DNA from: JALZKA01 sp963721645
Lineage (GTDB): Bacteria; Actinomycetota; Thermoleophilia; Solirubrobacterales; 70-9
DNA: 64,000 nt
Reading direction: 5' to 3'
NCBI GenBank assembly: GCA_963721645.1
Contig: CAVRJK010000002.1
Location: 1,612,001 to 1,676,000 of the forward strand
Part shown: positions 34,077 through 44,376 of the stretch, piece after piece
How positions within the stretch are numbered: the stretch's first letter is position 1
Layout: the number at the start of each line of letters is the position of its first letter
Notes under the pieces: model-generated
The model's input: the letters and a program-made list of their open reading frames with translations, nothing else
Databases searched by the model: none
Told to the model about the DNA's origin: nothing
Made by a program: the position numbers and the translations under genes

Positions 34077-34487
34077 TTGTCCGGGGGTTACGGGGATCTA
34101 TTGCGTAGCGGATACGACGCCTGGAACGTCGGCGATCGCTCCTACGTGCTCGCGAACTTCTCGCCCGACGTCGTGTGGGTGACGCCTCCCGACGATCCCG
34201 ACCAAGACGTCTTCCGCGGCCACGACGCCGTCAAGGGCTTCTGGGACCAATGGCAAGCCGCCGTCGGCCGGCTTCGCTTTGAGGTGCAGGAGATGATCGA
34301 GGAGGGCAATCGCGTCCTCGCTGTCGTCAAGCGCTCGGGCGTCGGTCGCCAGAGCGGCCTGGAGGTCTCAGACGTCGTCTGTCAGGTCTACTTCTTCGAC
34401 GGGGACGGCAAGTGCAGCCTGGTGCGTGAGTTCTACGACCGCAAAGTCGCGATATCCGCCGCTGGAATCACGGAACCTTCCGCTTGA
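34077..34487 (+). CDS. SnoaL-like / NTF2-fold protein (136 aa)
   Basis: The sequence pattern GYDAWNVGDRSYVLANFSPD, VVWVTPP, FRGHDAVKGFWDQWQAAV, FYDRKVA is typical of SnoaL_2-type NTF2-like proteins (a small cone-shaped barrel used as isomerase, hydrolase or ligand binder). Starts TTG 34077 or TTG 34101. It overlaps the following oxidoreductase by 4 nt (TTGA), so the two are translated together and may share a substrate. No catalytic residue can be assigned. Confidence 0.8.
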   Translation: MSGGYGDLLRSGYDAWNVGDRSYVLANFSPDVVWVTPPDDPDQDVFRGHDAVKGFWDQWQAAVGRLRFEVQEMIEEGNRVLAVVKRSGVGRQSGLEVSDVVCQVYFFDGDGKCSLVREFYDRKVAISAAGITEPSA

Positions 34488-36883
34488 ACCAGGCGCTCAA
34501 GGACATCCCCCTCACGACCGAGGAGCTGCGCCTCCGCCGGTTCCTCCTGATCCTTGCGCCCGTGTTTTCCGTGATGGCCGTTGGCTACATCCTCCAGGGG
34601 ATTATGGGCGACGCCGAGTTCCCGTTCGTCGCAAACTCGGTCGCCAAGGACGGCACCTTCGCCGTCCTTTGCATCGTCGCGGCCGCTGACGTGCGCAGGC
34701 ATATGTGGGCGGTGAGCGTCGTGATTGGCGCACATCTTTTGATCATCGGCTCGCTGGTGTTCTCCTTCGCGACCAATAACGCCAACGACGTGTCCGGTTC
34801 GTTCACGCCGCTGGACGGATTCGACCTGCCGGAGGCAAAGACGATCCTCTTCATCTGGTTCTTCCTCGCCGTCGCGGTCACGGCTGCCCTCGCGTGGAGC
34901 CGGCGCTCCGCGGTCAAAGCGAGGTTCGACCTCAAGTATCTGGCGCCCCATCAGCACCGCACGCTGATGGCGCTGGCGGAGGTGCTGGTCCTCGGGCGAA
35001 ACGAAGCCCTCTCCCCCGTCGCCGTTGCTGCCAATGTCGACGACTACCTCTATTCCTTCCCGGCCGAGGCCAAGAGCAAGGCGAAGCTGGCCCTCACCGC
35101 GCTCTGGATCTACCCGATGCTCCGGCTTCGCCCTCCATATCCGGTCATGTCCCCGCAGGGACGAATCGAGTTCATCGAAAAGTGCTTCGTCGCAGACGTT
35201 GCTGAGCGACGGCTGCCCGGACCCGTCCGCCGGATCATCCAGTCGATCCTCGTCGCGGCGCAAAATCTCACCTTCATCGGCTACTACGGAGACCCGCGCA
35301 CGGCCGGGGAGACCGGATACGTGCCGTTTTCCGAGCGCGAGGAGGGCGGCCCGCTCGCGGAACTTGCTGCCAGGCCGTTTCCGCCCCTCAACGTGCGGAC
35401 CCCGCGAGAGATCGATTCGGAGCGGATCACGGCAGACGTGGTGATCGTCGGCTCGGGCGCGGCGGGCGCAGTACTCGCCAAGCGCATGGTCGAGAAGGGC
35501 CGGGAGGTGTGCGTGCTCGAGCGCGGACTCCACGTGGACCCATCCGACTTCACAGAGGACGAGTCGAAGCAGTTCGCCCGCCTGTACGCGGACGGCGGCA
35601 TGCAGATGTCCACGGACGCGCGCTTCCAGGTCCTGCAGGGCAAGTGCGTGGGCGGCACGACCGTGGTGAACAACGCGGTCTGCTTCGACCTGCCCGACCA
35701 CGTGCTCGAACGCTGGAACGACGGCAACGGCCTGGACGCCGGAATTGACGAGGCCGGGCTCGCGGCGGCCTTCGGGCGTCTGCGGGAGTTCATGCCCGTG
35801 AAGCGGATGGACTCTCGGGCGCACCTCGCCGGAGGCGCGGTGAAGTTCCGGGACGGCATCGAGGCCCTTGGACTTGACCGCTCTGGCGACTTCGACGTCG
35901 TCGAAGCCAACATGTCCGACTGCCTGGGCTCCGGCTACTGCAATATCGGCTGCCCGCTCGGCCGCAAGCTCTCCGCTCTCGACTACACGCTCCCGATGGC
36001 GCAATCCGAGCACCCCGACGCACTCAAGATCCTCAGCGAGTGCTCGGTCGAGCGCATCACGCCCCGCAACGGATCGGCAGCTGAGGTCGAGTGCAAGCTA
36101 AGCGACGGCCGCAAGCTCTCGGTGAGCGCCAATACCGTGATCGTCTCGGCCGGTGCACTCGCGTCGAGCCTGATCCTCCAGCGCTCACACCTGGGTGGAC
36201 CGAACGCCGGGCGCGGCCTCTCCTTCAACCTCGGCGCACCCATGACCGGAGAGTTCGCGGAGAAGCTCGATTCCTTTCGCGGGCTTCAGATCTCCCACTA
36301 CCTGCGCACGCCGGGCGACGACGGGATGATCCTGGAGACCTGGTTCAACCCCGTTGGTGCCCAGTCGCTCTTCATGCCCGGTTGGTTTCGCGACCACTAT
36401 CGCAACATGCGCCACTACGACCGGATGGCGTGCACCGGCTCCGTGGTCGGCACCCGGTCCGACGGGCGTGTGAGCCTTGACTGGCGCGGCAGGATGAAGC
36501 TCTCCTACGATCCGCACCCGGACGACCTCAGTCGCCTCGTGGCAGGCCTGAAGCTCGCGGGGCGCATCTACCTCGCCGCCGGGGCGACCAGGGTCATGCC
36601 CACGACTTTTCGCTTCCTGCCCTACTCCACACCCGAATCGCTCGAGGACCTCGACGCCCAGGTGGTCGATAACACCGACATCCAACTCCACTCCTCGCAC
36701 CCGCAGGGCGGCAACGCGATCAGCCGCAACCGCAGCCGTGGAGTCGTAGACCCCGACTTCAGCGTCCCCAACGCTCCCGGCGTCTACGTCTGCGACGCGA
36801 GCGTGTTTCCAGCCGCCATCACCGTCAACCCACAGCTGACCGTGATGGCGCTGGCCGAGTACGCCGCCGAGCGGATCGAATAA
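34484..36883 (+). CDS. Membrane-anchored GMC oxidoreductase (799 aa)
   Basis: FAD-dependent GMC-family alcohol oxidase/dehydrogenase. Residues about 1-150 hold four TM helices (including FLLILAPVFSVMAVGYILQG and ILFIWFFLAVAVTAALAW). Residues about 155-270 are a helical domain (HRTLMALAEVLVLG...) like that preceding the FAD domain in long-chain alcohol oxidases. From about 320 comes the FAD motif VVIVGSGAAGAVLAKRM, later the cysteine cluster CLGSGYCNIGCPLG, and a C-terminal HPQGGNAIS and ITVNPQLTVMALAEYAA with active-site His and Asn. It is coupled to the SnoaL-like gene. A lipid or alcohol substrate is inferred. Confidence 0.88.
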   Translation: MNQALKDIPLTTEELRLRRFLLILAPVFSVMAVGYILQGIMGDAEFPFVANSVAKDGTFAVLCIVAAADVRRHMWAVSVVIGAHLLIIGSLVFSFATNNANDVSGSFTPLDGFDLPEAKTILFIWFFLAVAVTAALAWSRRSAVKARFDLKYLAPHQHRTLMALAEVLVLGRNEALSPVAVAANVDDYLYSFPAEAKSKAKLALTALWIYPMLRLRPPYPVMSPQGRIEFIEKCFVADVAERRLPGPVRRIIQSILVAAQNLTFIGYYGDPRTAGETGYVPFSEREEGGPLAELAARPFPPLNVRTPREIDSERITADVVIVGSGAAGAVLAKRMVEKGREVCVLERGLHVDPSDFTEDESKQFARLYADGGMQMSTDARFQVLQGKCVGGTTVVNNAVCFDLPDHVLERWNDGNGLDAGIDEAGLAAAFGRLREFMPVKRMDSRAHLAGGAVKFRDGIEALGLDRSGDFDVVEANMSDCLGSGYCNIGCPLGRKLSALDYTLPMAQSEHPDALKILSECSVERITPRNGSAAEVECKLSDGRKLSVSANTVIVSAGALASSLILQRSHLGGPNAGRGLSFNLGAPMTGEFAEKLDSFRGLQISHYLRTPGDDGMILETWFNPVGAQSLFMPGWFRDHYRNMRHYDRMACTGSVVGTRSDGRVSLDWRGRMKLSYDPHPDDLSRLVAGLKLAGRIYLAAGATRVMPTTFRFLPYSTPESLEDLDAQVVDNTDIQLHSSHPQGGNAISRNRSRGVVDPDFSVPNAPGVYVCDASVFPAAITVNPQLTVMALAEYAAERIE

Positions 36884-36965
36884 CAGCCCAAAACGCCTGC
36901 CCTGTCTCGACTTGGAGCGCGGCCTGTGGGCATGAGCCGCGGAAGAATGCCGGAGGTCCCCGGTT

Positions 36966-39005
36966 CTAGCGCTTGATCCGGATCTGCGTGTTCCCGTGCG
37001 GTGACACGAGGAATGGGTTCGAGTTGTTGAAGGCGCTCTGCTCCGCGACGGCATTGTCGACATCGACGACCGCCCCGATGTACGCCTTGCCGGTCGAAAA
37101 TCGCGCAGGCACCTGCACCTTGGCGCGAACGGTTTCGAGCGCGTTCGCGGGCAGCGCTGGAACCTTGAACTTGCCGAGATTGGCATCCGACGAGGCGATG
37201 AATGGATCGCTGGACAGTCGCAACTGCATCCGTGTCGACGGGGCCGATTCATCGCCCTGATTGGCGATCGAAGTAATGACCTGGACCGTGCCTCCCCGCT
37301 TGGCCACGGCTGGGGCCGCGAGAGTGGGCGCGATGAGATCGGCAAGCCGCTGGCCGAGGATCTTCCCGATCGAAATAACCCAGCAAGGTCCGTTTGCGCT
37401 CCCGGCGCCACCACACGGCGAGATGCCGCTGCCTACTTGCTGGGACACGTACACGCCGGTTGTGCTCGGGTCTGTGGCAGCGCCGGCCATGTGAAACTGC
37501 TGCAGAGGCGAGCTTCCCGAGGCCACCCGCACGCTTGAGGAGATGTCGGACTCGCTTGCGTCCCACACGCTCGCTCGGAGCTCGGGATAGATCGAGGAGT
37601 TGGACCGGATCTGCGAGACCACCAAGTCTGAGTTCGCGTTGGACGCCACAGCCGGCCATCCATAGTCGAACACCGCTCCAGCGGGATCTCCAACCGAAGC
37701 CCTGCCAAACCGGCGATCTCGCACCACGTCAACCGACGGCCGGAATCCGAAATAGTTCGAAACGTCTACCTGGACCAACTTGACGACGCTGTTCGCCGAC
37801 GGCTGCCCCGACCATGTATCGCTTTCGGTCGAAACGAACGTCAAATTCGAGCCGCGTAGGTCCGCGTTCTGCGGAGTCCGGCCGATGTTGTTGTAGACGA
37901 CCGGCTGCCCGCCGAGCTGCGTCCCGTTCACGGGCGCACCGGTCGAGTCGACGGTGGTTGTGCGACGGTAAACGCTGCCGCCTGAGACGGCCCAGATGCT
38001 CACCCCGGTGTCGCTGTCACGACTCGCCCAGTAAGGGGTCGAGGAGGCCGACTGATTGAGGGCGGGTGCGGGCAACCAAGCGTCGACATGCGACCACTCG
38101 CCACGGGTGTAGGCGCGCCCTTCTGCCAGATCGCCTGCGGAGTACAGAAAGTTGACAGTCGTGCGAGCCCCACCTACGGGCTGGAGATCGGACGAGACCA
38201 GAAAGTGCGTCGAAGTCATTCCGATCTTCTGGTAGTCCTGAACCTCGAGGCCGGGACGCCCGACCACGTCGCCGTAGGTAAACCAGCCGTCCCTCGGATC
38301 CTCGCTGCGTGAAACGGCGATCATCAACCGCGCCGGGCTCTCGCGCGACTGAAAAACCATGAAGAAGCGGTCCCGGTACGGGTCGTACAGGATCCGCCCG
38401 TCCTTGGCGACGTTGGTGGTGCTGCCGTCGAAGCCGGGCCCGATCGGGACTCCTGAAGCGGCAAAGAATTCCTGCGCGGAGTAGCCACGCGCCTCGAGCC
38501 CGGGAGCCGGCGCGACGAGCGCGCCACCCTTGGAATAGCAGGCAAAGGCGGCGCGGGTCGTGGTGCAGATGTGGGTCCGGCTCACCGCGAGGTTTGAGTC
38601 GGCGGGACTCCCGCCGCGGTCGATGCGCGTTTGGTCAGTGGTTCCGGAAAGAAACTGGAAGGTTGGAGCGGGCGTGGCTCCCCGACGGGCATGTGCGCCG
38701 GCTTCGTGCTCGTGGTACCGGCTCGGCCCAGCGGCGATACCACTCCCGGCGACGGGCCCCTCGATCGATCCGGAGTCATTCATGCTCGTCTCGGTGAACG
38801 TGACGGTCGCAACCGCTCCTGTGGCAGCAGAACTGGCGGTCGCCGGACCGGAAACCCCCAATGCCACAACCATCAGCAGCGGTGATGCGACGGCGAGCGC
38901 GGCGGTCGGGCGCTTCAGGCGCGACGTCCAGGCCCCCCCGGGCGATCGGACTCCCATCCAGGTCATCATGAACGCGACGCTACATCTGGCACCCGCGGCT
39001 GTCAT
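36966..39005 (-). CDS. Secreted protein with C-terminal CARDB domain (679 aa)
   Basis: Start chosen at ATG 39005, which has GGGAGG 7 nt upstream; an ATG at 38957 would give a shorter signal peptide. The export signal core is AALAVASPLLMVVALGVSG, then PATA. Residues about 110-560 have repeated aromatic/Asp motifs (DPYRDRFFMVFQSR, STPYWASRDSDTGVSIWAVS, FDYGWPAVASNANSDLVVSQ) suggesting a beta-propeller-like fold. The last 110 residues are a CARDB adhesion-like domain (VITSIANQGDESAPSTRMQL ... VDVDNAVAEQSAFNNSNPF). It lies on the opposite strand within the SUF locus and is divergent from sufU by 66 nt. Function unknown. Confidence 0.85.
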   Translation of the reverse strand: MTAAGARCSVAFMMTWMGVRSPGGAWTSRLKRPTAALAVASPLLMVVALGVSGPATASSAATGAVATVTFTETSMNDSGSIEGPVAGSGIAAGPSRYHEHEAGAHARRGATPAPTFQFLSGTTDQTRIDRGGSPADSNLAVSRTHICTTTRAAFACYSKGGALVAPAPGLEARGYSAQEFFAASGVPIGPGFDGSTTNVAKDGRILYDPYRDRFFMVFQSRESPARLMIAVSRSEDPRDGWFTYGDVVGRPGLEVQDYQKIGMTSTHFLVSSDLQPVGGARTTVNFLYSAGDLAEGRAYTRGEWSHVDAWLPAPALNQSASSTPYWASRDSDTGVSIWAVSGGSVYRRTTTVDSTGAPVNGTQLGGQPVVYNNIGRTPQNADLRGSNLTFVSTESDTWSGQPSANSVVKLVQVDVSNYFGFRPSVDVVRDRRFGRASVGDPAGAVFDYGWPAVASNANSDLVVSQIRSNSSIYPELRASVWDASESDISSSVRVASGSSPLQQFHMAGAATDPSTTGVYVSQQVGSGISPCGGAGSANGPCWVISIGKILGQRLADLIAPTLAAPAVAKRGGTVQVITSIANQGDESAPSTRMQLRLSSDPFIASSDANLGKFKVPALPANALETVRAKVQVPARFSTGKAYIGAVVDVDNAVAEQSAFNNSNPFLVSPHGNTQIRIKR

Positions 39006-39071
39006 CGGTGAGCCTCCCTGAGATTCACCCTGACTTTTGTCGCACCCTCGGCCACCGCTACCGTTCTGAAG

Positions 39072-39497
39072 GTGGACGAGCTCTACCGCGAGAACATCCT
39101 GGATCACTACAAGCGTCCCCGCCACTTTGGGCGCCTGGACGAGTTCGACCTCGACTTCGAGGACACGAACCCGTTCTGCGGCGACGAGCAGCACGTCTAC
39201 ATAAAGCTCGACGCGGACGACCGGGTCACCGGCGTCTCGTTCGAGGGCAAGGGCTGCGCCATCTCTACCGCTGCGACCTCGATGCTCGTTGACGAGCTCG
39301 AGGGCATGAGCCGGGAAGAGCTTCTCCGCATGCCGAAGGAGACGGTGCTCGACCTGCTCGGCATCCCGATCTCCGCCACCCGCATGAAATGCGCCCTTCT
39401 CGGCCTCAAGGTCGTCAAGTCCGCCTCGCTCGGCGAGCTCGCCGACTGGGAGGACGAGGGCGAGACGGGCGACCCCACTCTCGCAACCGAGATTTGA
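39072..39497 (+). CDS. sufU: Fe-S scaffold / sulfur acceptor SufU
   Basis: The 141-aa IscU-fold protein accepts persulfide sulfur from SufS. Landmarks: YRENILDHYKRPRHFGRL, NPFCGD (Cys36, Asp38), FEGKGCAISTAATSML (Cys62) and SATRMKCALLGLKVVKSA (Cys107). The Arg before the last Cys (R-x2-C) is SufU-like, but the gap between the second and third Cys (45 residues) is IscU-like, lacking the insertion of about 18-20 residues seen in Bacillus SufU. GTG start at 39072. Confidence 0.93.
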   Translation: MDELYRENILDHYKRPRHFGRLDEFDLDFEDTNPFCGDEQHVYIKLDADDRVTGVSFEGKGCAISTAATSMLVDELEGMSREELLRMPKETVLDLLGIPISATRMKCALLGLKVVKSASLGELADWEDEGETGDPTLATEI

Positions 39498-39554
39498 CTA
39501 GTCGGATAACGGCTGATCGCTCTCTGCGTGAGATGTTCGCCCGGCTCGACGGCT

Positions 39555-39581
39555 AAAATCCGACCTCGGAAGTTGGATTTT
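39555..39581 (+). promoter_or_regulatory. AT-rich stem-loop plus T-tract before the Rieske gene
   Basis: AAAATCCGAC and GTTGGATTTT form a 10-bp stem (one G.U pair) with loop CTCGGAA, followed directly by CTTTTT and then the ATG at 39588. It looks like an intrinsic terminator or attenuator inside the sufU-Rieske-sufB-sufD run. It also buries the only purine-rich stretch that could serve as ribosome binding site. As DNA it is a candidate Rrf2 operator. Confidence 0.6.
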
Positions 39582-39587
39582 CTTTTT

Positions 39588-39905
39588 ATGCCTGAATTGA
39601 CCGTCTGCAACATCGAAGACCTGCCTGAGGGCGAGATGCGTCTCGTCGAAGACGACGCGGGCCGAAAGATCGGCGTCTTCCACTGCGTCGGCGGCGAGAT
39701 GTTCGCGATCGAGGACCGTTGCTCACACGACGATGGCCCTCTCGCCGAGGGGGAGTTCGATCAGGCGTCCTGTACCGTGGAATGCCCCCGCCATGGGTCG
39801 CTCTTCGACCTCAAGACGGGCAAGCCGAAGTCGCTTCCGGCGTACGCGCCGGTCGACACGTTTGTAGTCAGTGTCCATGACGGCGAAGTGAAGCTGGAGA
39901 TCTAG
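39588..39905 (+). CDS. Rieske-type [2Fe-2S] ferredoxin
   Basis: The 105-aa small Rieske protein of the NirD/BphF type has ligands Cys45-x-His47 (RCSHDDGPLAEG) and Cys66-x2-His69 (ECPRHGSLFDLKTG), followed by SLPAYAPVDTF. No membrane anchor. It is placed immediately before sufB (stop TAG then ATG without a gap), as in some actinobacterial SUF loci. A role as electron donor for cluster assembly or as early cluster recipient is inferred from context. Confidence 0.93.
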   Translation: MPELTVCNIEDLPEGEMRLVEDDAGRKIGVFHCVGGEMFAIEDRCSHDDGPLAEGEFDQASCTVECPRHGSLFDLKTGKPKSLPAYAPVDTFVVSVHDGEVKLEI

Positions 39906-41361
<1,456 letters not shown>

Positions 41362-41369
<8 letters not shown>

Positions 41370-42678
41370 GACCGAACAAAAGCCTGCCGGCTCCTCCGCT
41401 TCGCATCCGGGGCCGACAGGGCCAGATTGGCTTTCAGAGAGGCGCCGAAAGGGCGCCTCTCTTGCGGATGGCTTCGACCTTCCACATCCCAAGGCGAAGG
41501 GCTGGGAATTCACCGACCTCTCTGGGCTCGACCTCGACGCCTACTCGGAGGCCGCCGGAGGCGACGGCGCCTCGGCCGAGTCGGCCGAGGCCATCCTCCC
41601 CGCGCCCGACGGTTCCGCCTTCCTTCGCCAAGTCGACTCCCTGACGCTCGGCGCCGAGCTTCCCGAGCCCACGGGCAACGGCAAGCCCACCGAGCCCACG
41701 GTGATGCCCCTGGCCGACGCTGCCGTCCGCTATCCGGACCTGGTCGCCGAGCACCTCGGCTCCGTGGTCCCAACCGAGGACATCTTCGTCGCCCGGAACG
41801 AGGCCACCTGGTCAGGCGGCGCCTTCGTCTACGTCCCGGCAGGCCAGCGCTTTGAGATGCCGATCGGCCTCTCGGCCATCCAGGGCGCTGCCGGCTCCGC
41901 AATGACCTGGCGCTCGCTGATCGTGCTCGAGGAGGGCGCCGAGGCCGAAGTCTGGGAGCAGTACCTCGCCGGCGATCCCGAGGCGGACGCGCTCTTCAAC
42001 GGTGTGACCGAGATCCGGGTCGGCCAGGGTGCCACCCTCCGCTTCGTCTGCGGCCAGGACCTCTCCGACTCTTCCTGGGTCTTCGCGACGCAGCGCGCCG
42101 AGGTCGAGCGCGACGCGTCGATCGACTGGGTCGCGCTGGGCTTCGGCTCTGCGCGCGGCAAGGTCCGTATGGAGACCAAGCTCGCGGGCCAGGGCTCGTC
42201 GGCCAAGGTGACCGGTGCCTACGCGGGACTCGGCACCCAGCACCTCGACTACGACACGACCCAGGAGCACGCCGCGCCCAACACCGTTTCCGACCTTGCT
42301 TTTCGCGGGGTGCTCTCGGACTCGGCCACTTCGGTGTGGCGCGGGATGATCCGCGTCGACCGCGACGCCCAGCACACCGATGCCTTCCAGGAGAGCCGGA
42401 ACCTTCTCCTCTCCGACAAGTCGCACGCCGACTCGATCCCGGGCCTCGAGATCGAGGCCGACGACGTCCGCTGCACGCACGCGGCCGCGATCGCGCAGGT
42501 CGACGCCGAACAGCTCTTTTACCTTCAGTCGCGAGGCCTGAACGAGGCCGACTCGAAGCGCCTCGTGATCGACGGCTTCCTCCAGGAGCTCGTCAACCGC
42601 ACCATCGAGGGCCCGATCCGGGACGCCTTGGCCGGAGCGCTCGAGCGCCGCCTGGGCGAGCTCCTCGCCTCGACGTAA
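41362..42678 (+). CDS. sufD: Fe-S cluster assembly protein SufD
   Basis: Scaffold partner of SufB, 438 aa, starting with TTG at 41362 inside the end of sufB. Landmarks: GWEFTDLSGLDLDAY, ARNEATWSGGAFVYVPAGQR, SLIVLEEGAEAEVWEQYLAG, RIDYD-type core LGTQHLDYDTTQEHAAPNTV, and AEQLFYLQSRGLNEADSKRL followed by VIDGFLQELV. Its stop is 21 nt from a convergent micro-gene on the reverse strand. Confidence 0.96.
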
Positions 42679-42699
42679 GCGTCCAAGCCCACGGTAGCG

Positions 42700-42852
42700 C
42701 TACCCGTCGTCGCCCTCGGAGGCCGCACGACGCTCTTGGCGGAACGTCTTCGCGACGGATGCCAAAACCACGACCACAGGCACCGCGTACAGGATGTACA
42801 TCGACCAGTGGCCCACGTGAGCGAGCGGAGCGAGTGATGCGAGCGCAGCCAC
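42700..42852 (-). CDS. Micro-membrane protein A (50 aa), paralogue of the one at 44230-44376
   Basis: Reverse-strand frame from GTG 42852 encodes AALASLAPLAHVGHWSMYIL, then YAVPVVVVLASVAKTFRQER followed by RAASEGDDG. A single TM helix follows the motif HVGHWSxYILYAVPVVVV, then a basic patch (KTxRQERR) and an acidic tail. The same motif and layout recur in the micro-gene downstream of the beta-helix gene, which supports real coding. Convergent with sufD. Function unknown; possibly a small regulatory or chaperone-like membrane peptide. Confidence 0.65.
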   Translation of the reverse strand: MAALASLAPLAHVGHWSMYILYAVPVVVVLASVAKTFRQERRAASEGDDG

Positions 42853-42894
42853 CTCGCGAACGCTAGCGGGCGATCCAGTCGCCCGTATGCGTAT

Positions 42895-42922
42895 TTGACT
42901 TGCACTCTGAGTGGGTTAGTGT
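42895..42922 (+). promoter_or_regulatory. Putative sigma-70 promoter of CSLREA beta-helix gene
   Basis: TTGACT (42895-42900), a 16-bp spacer and TAGTGT (42917-42922) lie 52 nt upstream of the ATG at 42975, in an AT-richer stretch. The spacing is near consensus; this is assignment by eye. Confidence 0.4.
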
Positions 42923-42974
42923 GGTCAAAGGGTGCAGTCGTTTGGCACCGCGGAAAGCCACGAGGGGGAGAAGC

Positions 42975-44282
42975 ATGGCAAGGGGAAAGACTTCAGGGCC
43001 GATCGCCGCCACGGTAGCCGGAGCGTGCTCGATCGTTGCCCTTGCGGCCGCGGGGACGCCGGCACAGGCCGCCGTCGTCAAGCCCGACACCAAGGCGGAC
43101 GATCTGGCGAACAACGGCAACTGCACGCTGCGCGAAGCGGTGGTCGCGACAAACACAGACGCTCCCCGGGACGACTGCCCAGCGGGCAACGGTGCCGACA
43201 AAATCAAGCTGAAGAAGGGCGTCTACAAGCTCACGGTAACCCCCACCGACGACGTCGACTCTCTCGACGGCGATCTCGACGTCACAGACACAGACGGGGT
43301 CAAGGTCCTCGGCGTGCCCGGCAAGACGACGGTCAAGGGCGACGGCATCGAGCGCGTGTTCGAGATCCGCCAGAACGCCGACGCGGCCTTTCGCTTTCTC
43401 AAGATCACGGGCGGTGGCCCGTTCAGCCTCGGCGGAGGCATCCTGGTGACCGCGGGCGCGACTCTCGATCTAGCGGATTCGACCGTGAGCGCCAACAAGG
43501 GCAACGGCGGCGGCGGCATCTCGGTCGGCGGCGGCACCCTCGATATGACCCGGACCACGGTCACTGGAAACGAGGCGGTCACGCAGACGGGAACGGACAC
43601 CTTCGACGGCGGCGGAATTCAGCTCTCGGCCGCGACCGCAACCATTACCGAGAGCGCAATCACCGGCAACACCGCAGCCGACGAGGGCGGCGGTGTGATG
43701 GTGGAGGGCTCGGTCGCCTCGCTGACCAACACGACGGTTTCGGGCAACATCGCCAACAGCACTGGCTCAAACGGCGGCGGTGGAATCCAGGTGCTCGGCC
43801 CCAGCGCGAGCCTCTCGCTTACAAACGCGACCGTCGCCCGCAATACAGCGGAGTTCGGTGGCGGCGTCCACACGTTCAACGCCGGCGCTGCCGCCATCGG
43901 CACGATCCTCGCCGACAACACGGCGACGGCCAGCGGCCACGACTGCGGTGGACCCGGCGGTCTTTCTTCCTCGGGCTACAACCTCATCGAGAGTTCCAGC
44001 TGCACCGTGACCGGGCCGGCGACGATGGATCTGAACGGCGTTGACCCGAAGCTTCGACCGCTGCGCGACAACGGCGGTCCGACCAAGACGCAGGCGCTCA
44101 AGACGAACTCGCCGGCGGCCAACGCAGCCGAGCGGCCCGGCGGGCCGGAAACCGATCAGCGCGGCACGGAGCGGGCCCTCGGCCGCACATTCGCTTTGAC
44201 CGCCCGCTCGGGACAGTACGCCGGCACGGCTATCCGTCGGCTCCGTCGCGGGCTTGCCGACGCTCTTGGCGCACCGTCTTGA
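42975..44282 (+). CDS. Secreted beta-helix protein with CSLREA-type and choice-of-anchor Q-type regions (435 aa)
   Basis: Start at ATG 42975 with GGGGGAG before it. Signal peptide SGPIAATVAGACSIVALAAA, then GTPAQAA. The CSLREA-type motif NGNCTLREAVVATN is followed by right-handed beta-helix repeats (GGGGISVGGGTLDMTRTTVT, GGGVMVEGSVASLTNTTVSG). The late motif KLRPLRDNGGPTKTQALKTN and SPAANAA plus DQRGTER is the choice-of-anchor Q hallmark. After DQRGTER the sequence stops looking family-like. Removing one G at 44173-44175 gives DQRGTERPS and a stop at 44197, which would also remove the overlap with the convergent micro-gene. Confidence 0.85.
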   Translation: MARGKTSGPIAATVAGACSIVALAAAGTPAQAAVVKPDTKADDLANNGNCTLREAVVATNTDAPRDDCPAGNGADKIKLKKGVYKLTVTPTDDVDSLDGDLDVTDTDGVKVLGVPGKTTVKGDGIERVFEIRQNADAAFRFLKITGGGPFSLGGGILVTAGATLDLADSTVSANKGNGGGGISVGGGTLDMTRTTVTGNEAVTQTGTDTFDGGGIQLSAATATITESAITGNTAADEGGGVMVEGSVASLTNTTVSGNIANSTGSNGGGGIQVLGPSASLSLTNATVARNTAEFGGGVHTFNAGAAAIGTILADNTATASGHDCGGPGGLSSSGYNLIESSSCTVTGPATMDLNGVDPKLRPLRDNGGPTKTQALKTNSPAANAAERPGGPETDQRGTERALGRTFALTARSGQYAGTAIRRLRRGLADALGAPS

Positions 44283-44376
44283 CGACTGAGGCGCAAACAA
44301 CCACCACGGGCACGGCGTAAAGGATGTAGAGCGACCAGTGGCCGACGTGCGCAAGCAGTTGAAGGGCCACCGTCAC
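44230..44376 (-). CDS. Micro-membrane protein B (48 aa), paralogue of 42700-42852
   Basis: From GTG 44376 (or GTG 44370, with AAGGGG 5 nt upstream) the frame encodes TVALQLLAHVGHWSLYILYA, then VPVVVVCASVVKTVRQERRQ followed by ARDGADG. It shares AHVGHWSxYILYAVPVVVVxASVxKTxRQERR with micro-protein A across the beta-helix gene. One TM helix, basic cytoplasmic patch, acidic end. It overlaps the phosphodiesterase stop (GTGA) as annotated, so translation may be coupled. Function unknown. Confidence 0.68.
   Translation of the reverse strand: MTVALQLLAHVGHWSLYILYAVPVVVVCASVVKTVRQERRQARDGADG

Noticed and set aside
34433..36013. 526-aa reverse frame opposite the GMC oxidoreductase
   Set aside because: No recognisable motifs; typical antisense open frame in GC-rich DNA.
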